DNA of 64,000 bases from Ricinus communis (Eukaryota > Streptophyta > Magnoliopsida > Malpighiales > Euphorbiaceae). Below, piece after piece: positions 34,756 to 45,640 of the stretch. Numbering within the stretch: position 1 is the first letter of the stretch; each line of letters opens with the position of its first letter. The DNA lies in contig NC_063257.1 of the NCBI RefSeq assembly GCF_019578655.1, forward strand, positions 29,192,362 through 29,256,361, read 5' to 3'. The translations under genes were made by a program, and so were the position numbers. The notes under the pieces are model-generated. The model was not told where the DNA came from and did not search any database. It was given only the letters and a program-made list of their open reading frames with translations.

Positions 34756-35631
34756 GCCTTTTTTTTTCTTTTTTCTTTTTCCTTTTTCCCCTTACTATTA
34801 ATACTAGTTTGGAAGGTGGGAAGACTGAGGCAGAATCTGCACAGTGCTGATTCTGTTTGGCTCTTGGAGCTCTCAGCCCGTGATGGTGCCTGGTTTTGGT
34901 GGCTTTGGTAGAAACACGAACTGAGTGGCACTTTTTTTTTCCCTATTTTTTGTAGTCTGTAAATATGCTCCATTGGCTTCAAGTTTCAGGAGTGGTTATT
35001 GTTGCTTTCTTCCTTATCTTTTGTCTCTGTTTATTCTTTTATTATGCATACGAGTTCATATTCTGGTAATTTGTCGATGGGTAGCAATGTGTATGGATGG
35101 GGCCGTAGATATTATTTTGACTATAAAATTAAATTTATAGTAAGATTTAATAAATTTTTAATATTTAGTATTTATCTATAATATTTAAGAATAACATTAA
35201 ATAAAATATTTTTATATGTTTCTCTTAATTTTTACTATCCTAGAATTTAATTAATATACTAATATCAAAATATTTTAAAAATTTTAGTCGTTGAGTTTAA
35301 CATTGATAATTGATATTGTTATACTAATACTATTATATTGTTATTCTTAAGGTTAATATTTAATATATGATTAAGAAATAATTTATTGTTGAATATAATA
35401 TTAAAAATTAATTCACTAGTTAATATAATATTAAAATATATTAGTTATATTTTTAAAATAAAATTAGAATTATCTAGTTAAAATAAATTATATTAAAATA
35501 TTATTTTTAAAATAAATTTTGATAATATGATTTATTAATTAATGAGTTAAAAATAAAAATGACATAAACTTATATTTATGTATAAAAAAAATGTATATGA
35601 TGTGAAACCAGAATTTTATATTTTAAAAATA

Positions 35632-35686
<55 letters not shown>

Positions 35687-36150
35687 GTAAAAATAAAAAT
35701 AAATTTTATTAAATAAATTTAATTTTATCTATGATGTGGTAAATAATAATTATAATTTTACTCTAAAAAAATAAATATAATGTTTGAAATGTATCATAAT
35801 TAAAATTTAAATACAGTACATATTGCATAATGTGTTCTAAAATATATTTTAAAAGAAAAGAATATAGCATTCAGAATAAATCATAATAGAAAGAAGTTCA
35901 TAGAGAAGATATGACCAAATGGAGTAAGACAATAAAGCATAAAGTAAGATGGATTGATAAAGTTGTATTAAATGATGATTCTTTTATATTTTTTTTTATC
36001 AACTTGTATTAATTAGATATAAATTTTATTATTTACGGATTGATAAATCAAAACCATTGATTGTATTAGCCTTTGAATCGTGGTAATTTTTTTTATGAAT
36101 GATATTTTATAAATTAATATGCATTTGTGTCAGTTTAAGAATTAGTAATC
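34756..36150. other. 3' UTR then AT-rich intergenic DNA
   Basis: About 350 bases of mixed composition after the stop probably hold the 3' UTR. From 35110 the sequence is extremely AT-rich with a (TA)n tract at about 35640-35685. No gene seen. Confidence 0.6.
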
Positions 36151-36560
36151 GGATGCTATAGATGAAGATTCAAAAAGTTAAGATATCCCAACTAGCCTAA
36201 GTCACACAGTGGATTCAATAGCTGTGGATTCTGCCTTCAAACCTTCCACGAAAACCCCGTCTTTTTGTCCTTAATACACCTACTTCTCTCTACATCAATA
36301 GGAAACTCTCATTTGATAGCATCCACCGTACTAAGAGCTCCTTCTTCAACAACCGATTCTATTATATAACAACCTCAAAAGCGAATCTATCTAAAGAAAC
36401 TTAAAATTTCCTTTCTGGTCTGAGAATGTCTTCTATTCCCTTTTCAAGAAGTTAATATGGATCCTCATCTCGGCTGATTTCGCTCAAGTAAGATTCTCTA
36501 GCTGCGGTTAGGACTTTAGACTTTTCCTACTGTCAAGCTACTCCAAGTTAAGTAAAATTA
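36151..36560. other. Patch of balanced base composition, unrecognised
   Basis: Sequence with ordinary GC content (for example ACCCCGTCTTTTTGTCC, CGGCTGATTTCGCTCAAG, CTAGCTGCGGTTAGG) sits sharply between AT-rich blocks. No long frame. Style and isolation suggest transferred organellar (mitochondrial) DNA or an old gene fragment; I cannot identify it. Confidence 0.35.
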
Positions 36561-36659
36561 AATATAGAATTATGATATTATTCATTTGTTGATGTATTAC
36601 TTAAATAGTAAAACAAAAAAGATATATGCTATATTTTTTCCGATAATAAGTTTTTTTCC

Positions 36660-37300
36660 CGTACATTCCAAATTATTTGGAGATGGAAGAAGAAGAGATG
36701 TGTGTAGTGGTGATCATAGTGGTTCAAATGAGATAGACAATAATGAGTGATGTTTATGGAGATTGAAGATTTCTATGAAAATTAAACATTTTATTTGGAG
36801 GGAAATAGAGAAGAATCTATCAACAAAGCCTGTTTTTCTAGAAGAAATATGGTTCCTGATGAAATGTGTGATCGATATGGGAAGAGCATCGTGACAGTCT
36901 GTCATATGGAGGGATTGTGATTGGGCGAAAAATGTCTAGTTTGGTTCTCTTTTAGGCATGGATATTCAGACCATTGGCTTGTTGTCTTTCTCAGGATGGT
37001 TCTTGGTGTGGAGAAACAAGTTAGATAAGGATATATAAGGTCTGTATTTTATTATAGCCCGAGCTCTCTGGTTTTGCTCGGAATGAGTTCTTATTCAAAC
37101 ACAATGTACTTGCAGTAGATCAAGTTTTGAAAATGGTTTACAAGTTTTGAGATGAGTCTAGAGTTGTTAATCAAGATCATAGTCGATGTGCTGATCCAAC
37201 TTCAATTCGATAGAGGAATCCTAAGCCTGGCTTTGTCAAGTTGAATATAGTCGCAAAAAAGATTGGGGGCGAACTATTAGGAATTAGAGTTATGATCAAT
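36660..37300 (+). pseudogene. LINE C-terminal remnant (zinc-binding RVT and RNase H start)
   Basis: Plus-strand pieces read MKIKHFIWREI, a Cys/His-containing stretch MKCVIDMGR...VIWRDCDWAKNVWFG typical of the domain after plant LINE reverse transcriptase, and later NPKPGFVKLN, the usual start of the LINE RNase H. Frames change repeatedly. The 3' end is scrambled by the 201-bp duplication. Confidence 0.65.
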
Positions 37301-37541
37301 GTTAGCCGAGATAGATTTTAGAGAAGAAAAAAAATGGTGTACAAGGTTTGGGATGAGTTTAGTGTTGCTAATCAAGATCATAGTCGATATGCTTATCCAA
37401 CTTCAGTTCAATAGAGGAATCCTAAGCCTGGCTTTGTCAAGTTGAATACAATCGTAAAAAGGATTGGAGGCGATTCATTGGGAATTAGAGTTATGATCAG
37501 TGTTAGCCGAGATAGATTTTAGAGAAGAAAAAAAATAAAAA
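37133..37541. repeat. 201-bp tandem duplication
   Basis: ATGGTTTACAAG at 37133 and ATGGTGTACAAGG at 37334 start two units that share GATCATAGTCGAT, GGAATCCTAAGCCTGGCTTT and GTTAGCCGAGATAGATTTTA, each ending in GAAGAAAAAAAAT. Copies differ by about one base in ten or fewer. Confidence 0.9.
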
Positions 37542-37814
37542 ATTTTAGGCAAGAACATATATACTTTCATTCTTCAAACATATATATGAAATAGAAAAAG
37601 TAAGGAACTAACTAATACTTCTATTATTGCAGGTTAGTTATCTGATCACAAGCTACTTTTAAGCTTTACTATAAGTTATAAATCATTCTAGAAATATCTA
37701 GCTTTCTTCCCTTAATTTTAGCAAGACATATTTATTTATCATTATTACAATCAACTAAATAAAATATCAAAATTATTTTCCTAATGTGACAGCAAAAGTG
37801 TCAGAACCTTAACA
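37542..37814 (-). repeat. Probable 3' LTR of copia B
   Basis: On the minus strand AAGGAGGGG (purine tract) is followed at once by TGTTAAGGTTCTGACAC. The left end is approximate because I cannot pair it with a matching 5' LTR. Confidence 0.55.
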
Positions 37815-40800
37815 CCCCTCCTTAACACTTTTACTGCAAACACCAAGTGATGTTTCAAATTTTGTTCTAAGCAAAGTCTTGGTTAAGATATCTGCCAATT
37901 GTCTTTCAGAATAATAATAAACCAGCTTAACCTCTTTTTCTTTTTTTGCATCTCTTACAAAATGATATTTGATCTTCATATGCTTTATTATTCTTGGAAG
38001 ATTGGATTCTTCATTGTAGCAATGGCAAATTGATTGTCATGAAATATTTTAGTAGGACCCTTGAGGGCAGCGGTTTCTGAGCAAGCATCTAAGTGTCTCT
38101 AGCGACTACGACACTGTAAGGCTTTTCGATCTGATTAGGATTACGCTAACTAGTGATAGAGACTAGCATAAAGATAGAGTCGCCACTCGAGTAATCCTAC
38201 AGGATACTTTTACTATTTTGAGGTGTACTAGATTCTATAAGAAAGCTTCGCCACATCTAGATATGGTCTTGGAAGCCAACTTCCTTATTTGTGTATCTTA
38301 GTCTTTAATTTTATTATTTAACAAGTTATTCCCTATAAACACAATAATTTATATTTACAAGCATCCACTCTAATCTATGAGATCCTTTTAAGTCTAGCCC
38401 ATTTCATTAAGCCCATCCCAGATTTAATTAATCTATTTTACTAATTAATTATATATAAGGCTTTCTCTAATCTAGCCTAATTTACAAGTTGTGCTTTAAT
38501 TCCAAATCTTTAAGCCTAAATGGACTATTTTTTATGCAAAGACCAATCATGTGATCTTAAATCTAATGTGACTTAATTAATTAATTAAAATATGGCAAAG
38601 CCTAGTAGGCCTATACTGATTTTAGATTTAGCCTAATTACCATATGATTCACCTAAATGACTATAATAATCATGTTTAGTCCAATTTTTAACCTAGGGTC
38701 GATGTGTCCAAATTTTAATTATGCAATCACATTACAGTTATTTGGCATATATCAAGCATAAAATAAAAAATAAAAGTGTAGAAAAATAAATCTAGCTATT
38801 ATAACCTTTCCTACAACTAAAAATCGAAAGAAAAACATCTAAATACTAAGTACAGTACATAAAATCACCAAAAATACATTGAAAACTCAAAAATTAGTCC
38901 AAAATTGCACACAATCGATTGGTCTAGGGCATAGAGCCGAATCGACTCTGCACTGAGCCGATTGGCTCTAAGGACTTAGATGGTCTTTCTGCGAATTGCT
39001 TCAATTTTTCATGCCCATAGGCCGAATTTTACATCTACAAAGAATAAGAAATTCTATTAAAATATATAAAATTGAGTAAACAATATAAAAAATGGAATTT
39101 AACGATGAAAACCTAAAAAACATGTAAACCCTAAAAATCAAAACTAACACTAGGCCAATATAATATTTTCAAGCTAATTCCTGATTTCAGGCATGTAACC
39201 CTAAAATTCAATTCAATTGCATAAATATGAATTAATTATGTTCCTCTAATCATTAAACTAATTAGATTCAAAATCCAATATAATCACATTATCAGATTCA
39301 AAATTCTACATGTTCCTATTATCATATTCAAAATCTAATAAAATCAACAATATGTTAAACAAAGAAATCCTAATATAATCATGTGAATCATATTATTCAT
39401 TCAAAAATATACCTAATCATGTTTATAGATTCATAAATGAACGTAAAAAATAGTAGGAAAATGGATGTTAATGATGTGGATATTGGGGAACCCTCAAGTT
39501 GTCATTGTCATTTGTTGTTTTGCGAGTCTGAGGAGACGAGCAAGAAGTTGAACTGAAGACAGGTTGAGAATCCAGTATGGCTTGAGATTTAGAAAAACTA
39601 TTATCATTCTAAGAAAAAGGTTTCCTAATATCAGTTCTTTCTTAGTGACTTGCCAGAAGAACTCTCTATGTATAGCAGCTAAATAATGAACGTAAATGAA
39701 TGCCTAATAGTTAAAGAGTGCAGCTTAAAAAAAATGCAGTTAGCCCTAAATCTAAGGTCTCGTATTCTATTTATAGTAGTAGATTTAGGAAACCCTAGCA
39801 AAACAAATAAGTATTTAATTATTTGAAAATAAAAACCATCGATTACCCTTTCTTTTATGAGATTAATATCTAATAAAATCTTTTATATTCACATAATTAT
39901 CCTAAAGAATATTTAAAAATCACAATAATTATCACAAATCACTTCTAGAAACTTCTTTTCATCAATTTCAACATTTTAAGTAAAAAATGTGCATAAAACA
40001 ACATCGACTTTCAGAAAATAGCCAATTGGCCCTATGTAGAGTAGACCGGCTTTATAAAGAGCCAATTCAGTTCTATGCTTAGCCGATCGGCTGTACGCAA
40101 AGCCGATTGGCTTTATGGGCAACAATTTTTGGGAAGTTTTGACAATTTGGTCCTTGAACTTGCTGAAGTGACCATTTTATCCCTCAAAGTTAATTTTTCT
40201 GACAATTAAGTCCAAATTGATTCTAAAAAGTTTTTGGTTCAATTATTCTCTACCCTAACTTTGATTTGCCCATTCTTAGTCTCCCAAAACTCAAGAAAGG
40301 CAATCACTTTCACTATAGAGTTCTTCGTAAATTCCCTCAATATTTGTATCCAAAAAATATGAATTGACAACCCTTTTACTTTTGTGATAGATCATTCATG
40401 ATCTATACTTAGCCAAATAACTTGATTGACTGCACTAGAGGCTACAACATATTCTACTTCAGCAGTTGATTGAGCCACAATGTCCTACTTTCTTGAATTT
40501 TAGCTGAACACTCTTGAGCCAAGTGTGAATAAATAACCTGATGCGCTTTTCATATCATCTTGTGAACTAACCAAATCACTGTCAATTTACTTGTTAGCCT
40601 TGATCCTTTTACTTTCCTAAACAGAATTCCTAAGTCCGTCGTCCCATTAAACATATCACACGCCCTTTTTGTAGCTTTGTAGTGCATTTCACTTGGACTT
40701 GCCATGAATCTTGAAAGAAGGCTTACAACAAACATAAGAACAGGCCTCATAACAATTAAACATAACAAACAACCAACCAAGATTTTATAAATTTCTCATC

Positions 40801-41500
40801 TACTTTTCCAACACCATCATTCTTGCTTAATTTTGCATTTACAACCAACGGAGTGTTCACACTCTTACAATTCTCCATGTCGAACTTCTTTAGGATTTCT
40901 TAAGCATAACTCTCCTGGCATATGAAAATTCCTTGATTTGATTATCAAATCTCCATGCCAAGAAAATATGGCATCTTTCTCAAGTCTGTCATTTCAAATT
41001 CTTTTTTCATTTAAGCCTTGAAATCATTAATTAGCTCAGAACTACTTTCAGTTACTAGCTAGTCATCAACATAAAGTGACACTATCAAAAGGTCATTTTT
41101 AAAATGCTTCACATAGAGTTTCTACTCACTTTGACTTCTATTAAACTTTAGGTTGCTCAAATATTTGCTATATCAGGCTCTTGGAGCCTGTTAAGTTCTT
41201 CTTGAGCAAATAAAATTTATCTTCTTGGCCTTTAACAATGAACCCTTCAGGTTGATCAACACAAATTTCCTCACTCAAGTTGTTATTCAAAAAGGCTGAT
41301 TTCACATCTAACTAAAAAACTTTTCAAGAATTTTGTGCTACAAATGCCAAGAGTAATTTGATAGTGTTATACCTTACTACTGGAGCAATGGTATGCGAAA
41401 AATCAATGCTTGCTTGTTGAGAGTAGCCTTTTACAACTAACTTGACTTTCAATTTGTTTACAGAACCACATGGATTTATTTTGGTTTATGCACTTTAATC
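37815..41500 (-). pseudogene. Copia B reverse transcriptase and RNase H, split by the solo LTR
   Basis: The minus strand shows DIVAQSTAEVEYVVASSAVNQ (about 40490-40420) and, left of the solo LTR, PTKIFHDNQFAIA (about 38050-38010) from the RNase H domain. SLLSRFMASPSEMHYKATKR (40730-40670) belongs to the connection region. Reverse transcriptase motifs near 41050-41330 are decayed; I cannot confirm the YVDD box. Several stops and frame changes. Confidence 0.75.
38062..40369 (-). repeat. Copy 2 of the 2.3-kb repeat: solo LTR with perfect target duplication
   Basis: Starts TGAGGGCAGCGG and ends GAATTGACA, flanked by ACCCT on both sides (38057-38061 and 40370-40374). Length is 2308 bp. The five-base duplication, TG...CA ends, a minus-strand CTATAAATAG (39767-39776) and absence of coding or primer sequence identify it as a solo LTR. 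It interrupts the RNase H of copia B. Palindrome clusters lie at about 38930-38975 and 40019-40130. Confidence 0.88.
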
Positions 41501-41849
41501 TTATAGCTCTTTTGCTATCAAGTTTGTCCATCAATTTCTAATACTTGTTTTTGTTGATCATGCATAACTCCTCCTTCATTGTATTCATCCAATCTTGTGA
41601 AATTGCTACTTCTTCAAAGTGGCAAGTTCCTTCAGAGAGGCTACTTTGCATTTTCATAAATTTTTGTCGAGTCTTGTGGCTTTAACTGCATCTTCAGACT
41701 TACTTTTTTATTAAACTCTTACTTCAGTTGCATCTTGTTCTTTGGACAAATCTTTCTCAATTGAATTCTTCTCTTTTAGTTTTGACATTTCTTTGTTCCA
41801 ATTCCAAGTTGCAACTTTATTGAACTTCACATCTCTAGCAATAAAGACT

Positions 41850-43330
41850 TACTTTGCTTGCAAATCAAACACTTTATGTGCTTTGTTGTTGTTATTGTAT
41901 CTTAAAAATACACTAGCGACTGCTCCTTGATCCACCTTGTCCCTTTTTGCTTTAGATACATAGATGTAGCATACAAATTCAAAGACTTTGAGATGAGCTA
42001 TTAAAGGCTTGATTCCAAACCAGATTTCAAATGGAATCTTGCCTATTAAAGCTTTTATTGGAAGAAAATTAAGAAGATAAATTGAGGTATTGACTGCCTC
42101 TACCTAAAAATGCCTTGGACAATCCTTTTTAAACAACAAACATCTTGTCATTTCCAAAATAGACCTATTTTTCCTTTCACTTACTCCATTATGTTGTGGA
42201 GTGTAAGTGACAATGAGTTTATGATGAATCCTTACCTCTTAAGGGAACTTTTTGAACTTCAATGAGATGTACAGTCCCATTATCTAACCTTAGCACCTTA
42301 ATTTTTCTACACAAATAGCTATATTAAATAGGAGTGCCTTTATATAATCTTCAATGACATTATAAAATAAGGAAATTAGAAAGAATCTATGAAATATTTT
42401 ACATGGAATTCCCTGAAGAATGAATTCCAGGGACTTTCCAACTGCTCCTTCAACTGGGATCCATAGTAGTACCCCATCCATGTTGATCTCCATCCCTAAA
42501 GAACCTCAATAGGCTAGAGCTGACCTCAGGGACAGGCTTGCTAACCTTTGGGCATAGTGATTAATGACGAGAGGACATGCACTCTAGTTCTTCTACTTTT
42601 GGCAGATTAACACTTCACCTCTTCCTAGCCTTCTACCAGTTGAGTCAAATCTAACGAAGTGCTCTTGGACAACTCTTTGAGATTCCATTAGTAACTCAAT
42701 GTAAACAATTCTCCGGGTGACTGGATCACCCCGGCAGGGTCACTCTGATGCAGAAGGCCTGAGAAGCGTAGCCATCTCGTAACTGATCCTTTACCATATT
42801 GATTTTCAATAAGTGATTGGAATTTTAAAAACCCACCAAATACTTTAGATTTTTGTTTTAAGAAAGGTATCCAATACATTCTAGTGCAATCATTAATAAA
42901 AAAATAAAAAATATTTGCTACCATTAAGCGAATGTGTTTTTATAGGTCCATACACATCTGTGTGGATCAACTACAGCTTGTTAGACGCTCTCCAAGCTTG
43001 ATTTATAAAAAATGGAACTTTTGCTGCTTTCAAACTGACAGACATTGCACACACTTTTTGATGAAAATCTTGTATGATACCTTTATCATAGATATATTTT
43101 AAGATATCACAATTAAAATGGCCTAAGAGATGATTCACCAATTAAACAGACTAAAGCTTGCATATCAATTTGCAACCAATTTACTAGAAAAACATATACT
43201 TTTCATTTTTACAATAAATAATTCAACACCAATTGGATCAGTAATTGTACATGGTCTTCAAAGGAAAAACATAATGCTTCTCAAGCTTTTGAGCAACACT
43301 AAAAATATTTTGACTGATTTTAGGCACATA
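41850..43330 (-). pseudogene. Copia B integrase, interrupted
   Basis: The minus strand reads FFINDCTRMYWIPFLKQKS (about 42895) with KFQSLIENQYG, then the unknown insert, then KIKVLRLDNG at about 42305, HNGVSERKNRSI (about 42190) and IYLLNFLPIKALIG (about 42060). The first acidic residue, the Asp of the second motif and the Glu of the third are visible, but frames change. Confidence 0.8.
42310..42790. other. ~480-bp insertion of unknown origin in copia B integrase
   Basis: Between integrase segments that are adjacent in related copias lies sequence with higher GC (for example GGGTGACTGGATCACCCCGG, CCATAGTAGTACCCCATCC). No LTR, terminal repeat or target duplication was found and neither strand gives a known protein. 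It could be a LINE piece or transferred organellar DNA. Confidence 0.55.
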
Positions 43331-43339
43331 TAAGACATC

Positions 43340-44143
43340 TAAAATTAGTTGGGTGCCTTTTGAAGTGTCAACAACTGTTCCTTTGCCTTTGACCTCCAAA
43401 AATTCTTCATTTTCCACTTTAAATCTCTTGAGAAGAAACTTATGTCCATGTCAAGTAAGATGATTGCATCAAAAGTCATGTGGTCTGAACAACCACTATT
43501 AGTGAGCCATGCTTCACTATTATTAATTATTGTATAGCAGGTTGTAACAAACAAATGCTCATCTTATTGTTATTGTTGAACACCCTCTACAACATGTGCT
43601 TGTTGCGTTTGTTAATCACCCTTACTTTTTACACATTTTTTCAACATGTCTAAAATGCTTGCGAGATCTGCATTAGACACTAGGCCTATACGGACACCAG
43701 TTTGGTGAATATCCCCTTTTTCTTGCAGTAAGGACATGGTTTTATCTTCCTTTCCTATTCCCATTTTTTTCTTGAGTGTTCTTGTTTTTATCTTTCTTGT
43801 TTCCATTTTGCTTCTTCCCTTCACTAGTAGAATGAGCTTTACCTTTATGTTGAGTCATAAAAGCACCTTCTGCAGCTTCTTCTTATCTTATTGATCTCCT
43901 ATATTCTTGTGCCTGCAAAGCATTCAACAATTCTGGCAAAATGATATGATTAAGATCTCTAGAGTTCTCAACTGGACGAGGGCTCTTCCTTAAACTTTTC
44001 AAGTAAGCTCACTAAAACTTTCTCCAAAACTCTCTTATAAGCCAATTTCTCACCCAACGACCTAACCTTATTCACCACATTCGAAAGCCTATCAATGTAT
44101 TCTTATATATCTTTGAATCTATCATCCTAAGAAGCTCGTAGTT
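43340..44143 (-). pseudogene. Copia B gag C-terminal part, zinc-knuckle linker and protease
   Basis: The minus frame at 43554-43345 holds AWLTNSGCSDHM, the copia protease site (normally DSG; here NSG). The Lys-rich linker MKGRSKMETRKIKTRTLKKK lies at 43824. Gag helices continue to 44143, where the plus-strand copia is inserted. Gag resumes at 48770. Confidence 0.75.
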
Positions 44144-44447
44144 TGATATGCAGTGACAATATTTGTTATCACTTTATAATGTTTTGCTATTTTTCAAGGT
44201 GTTAGAATCTTCACTTATATGGTAATGTTAGAATCTTCACTTATATGGTAATATTTTTGTTTACTTTTTTAGATTAGTCTAGAATATTAGAGATGTAACT
44301 AGAAGTGGAGGTTGTAGCACCAGTTTAACCACTAGATAATACTCATTTTGTATTGTGTATAAAAATTAATGAATAAAGGAATATAATGTGAATCTCTCCA
44401 GTACATTTAAGCTCTCTTTTTCTCTTTGTTATAAAGCCAATCTAACA
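44144..44447 (+). repeat. 5' LTR of copia B2
   Basis: Starts TGATATGCAGTGACA and ends TCTAACA. A 26-bp unit beginning GTTAGAATCTTCAC is duplicated at about 44202-44253, which accounts for most of the length difference from the 3' LTR. Confidence 0.85.
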
Positions 44448-44448
44448 A

Positions 44449-44460
44449 TGGTATCAGAGC
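44449..44460 (+). other. Primer-binding site of copia B2
   Basis: TGGTATCAGAGC, tRNA-Met type, one base after the LTR end. Confidence 0.92.
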
Positions 44461-44561
44461 AATTTAGGGCTCTTAAAAGTGTTGAACATTTGACAGAAAA
44501 CCACCAAGGTCACCTTCATCCTTAAAACCAAAAAATTTAAAGTCTAAGCCTTCTATTCAGG

Positions 44562-45640
44562 ATGACTTCAAACACCATCTCTATTATAACACCTCCCATT
44601 TTTATAGGAGAGAACTACCACATATGAGCCATAAAGATGAAAACTGTTCTCAAAGATCAGAATCTTTAGGAAATAGTTGAGAGGGAGAACCAGCTCCATT
44701 AAAAGATAATCTAATAATTGCACAAATAAAGAATTATAAAGAAGAATATGCAAAGAAGTTCAAGGCTCTTTTCTTATACATTTAGCAGTCCCAGACACTA
44801 TTTACAAGGATTATGGACTTAGAGATAACCAAAAAATCTTAGAACAAGCTGAAGGAGGATTTTCAAAAAAATGAGAGAAATAGGCAAATACAAGTCCTTA
44901 ACTTAAGAAGGGAATTTGAATTCCTAAAAATGAAGGATACAAAGACAATTAAAGAATTCTATGACAAGCTTATGAAAGGTGGTGAATCAAATCAGGTTAT
45001 TGGGAGAAGAATTGAATGACAAAAGAGTTGTTAAGAAGATACTTGCAAGCCTTCCTGAAAAATTTGAGTCTAAGATCCTTTCCTTGAGGATTCAAGAGAT
45101 CTTTCAAAAATCACTTTGAGAGCTTGTTAATGCTTTGCAAGCTACTAAACAAAGAAGGTAGTTAAGGTAAGAAGAGGCCAATGAAGGAGCTTTAATGGCC
45201 AAGAATGTCAACATGGCCAATTAAGCTCAAGAGCAAAAAAAGGTTGTAGGTGAGAAGAATGAGAAGGAGAAAAAGGAAGGAGTTGGATATAGAAAAGTGA
45301 AAAGGAATTTTCGACCACATTCCTACTACAAAAAGATAGGCTATCTTGAAAGAGTATGTTAGTATAAACCTAGAGTGCAATAATGTAGGTCTTGCAAAAA
45401 TTTTGGTCATTTTGAAAGGGTGTGTAAAAATAAGGGTGAGTAGCAGAGCCAACAACAAGCTTAAGTAGTAGAGAAACAACAACAACAACACCAACAACAA
45501 TAATAGGAGGAGCAATTTTTTCCTGCTACTTGCTATGAGTTGAGCAACAATATGGATTTTTAGTTGTTGGATAGTGGCTGCATTTATCATACGACTGCAA
45601 TTTTTAAAAACTTGATAAAACCTATGTCTCAAGAGTTAAA
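44562..45640 (+). pseudogene. Copia B2 gag and protease site, broken
   Basis: Opens ATGACTTCAAACACC (44562). KFKALFLYI and QVLNLRREFEFLKMKDTKTI (about 44905) are the copia Gag pattern. A zinc knuckle CKNFGHFERVCKNKG (45392-45435; C-x8-C rather than CCHC, so the first Cys pair is damaged) is followed by DSGC (about 45577), the protease site. Stops are numerous. Confidence 0.8.

Noticed and set aside
45192..45632. 146-codon minus frame with a long Leu run
   Set aside because: It is the antisense of copia B2's gag-protease linker with CAA repeats.
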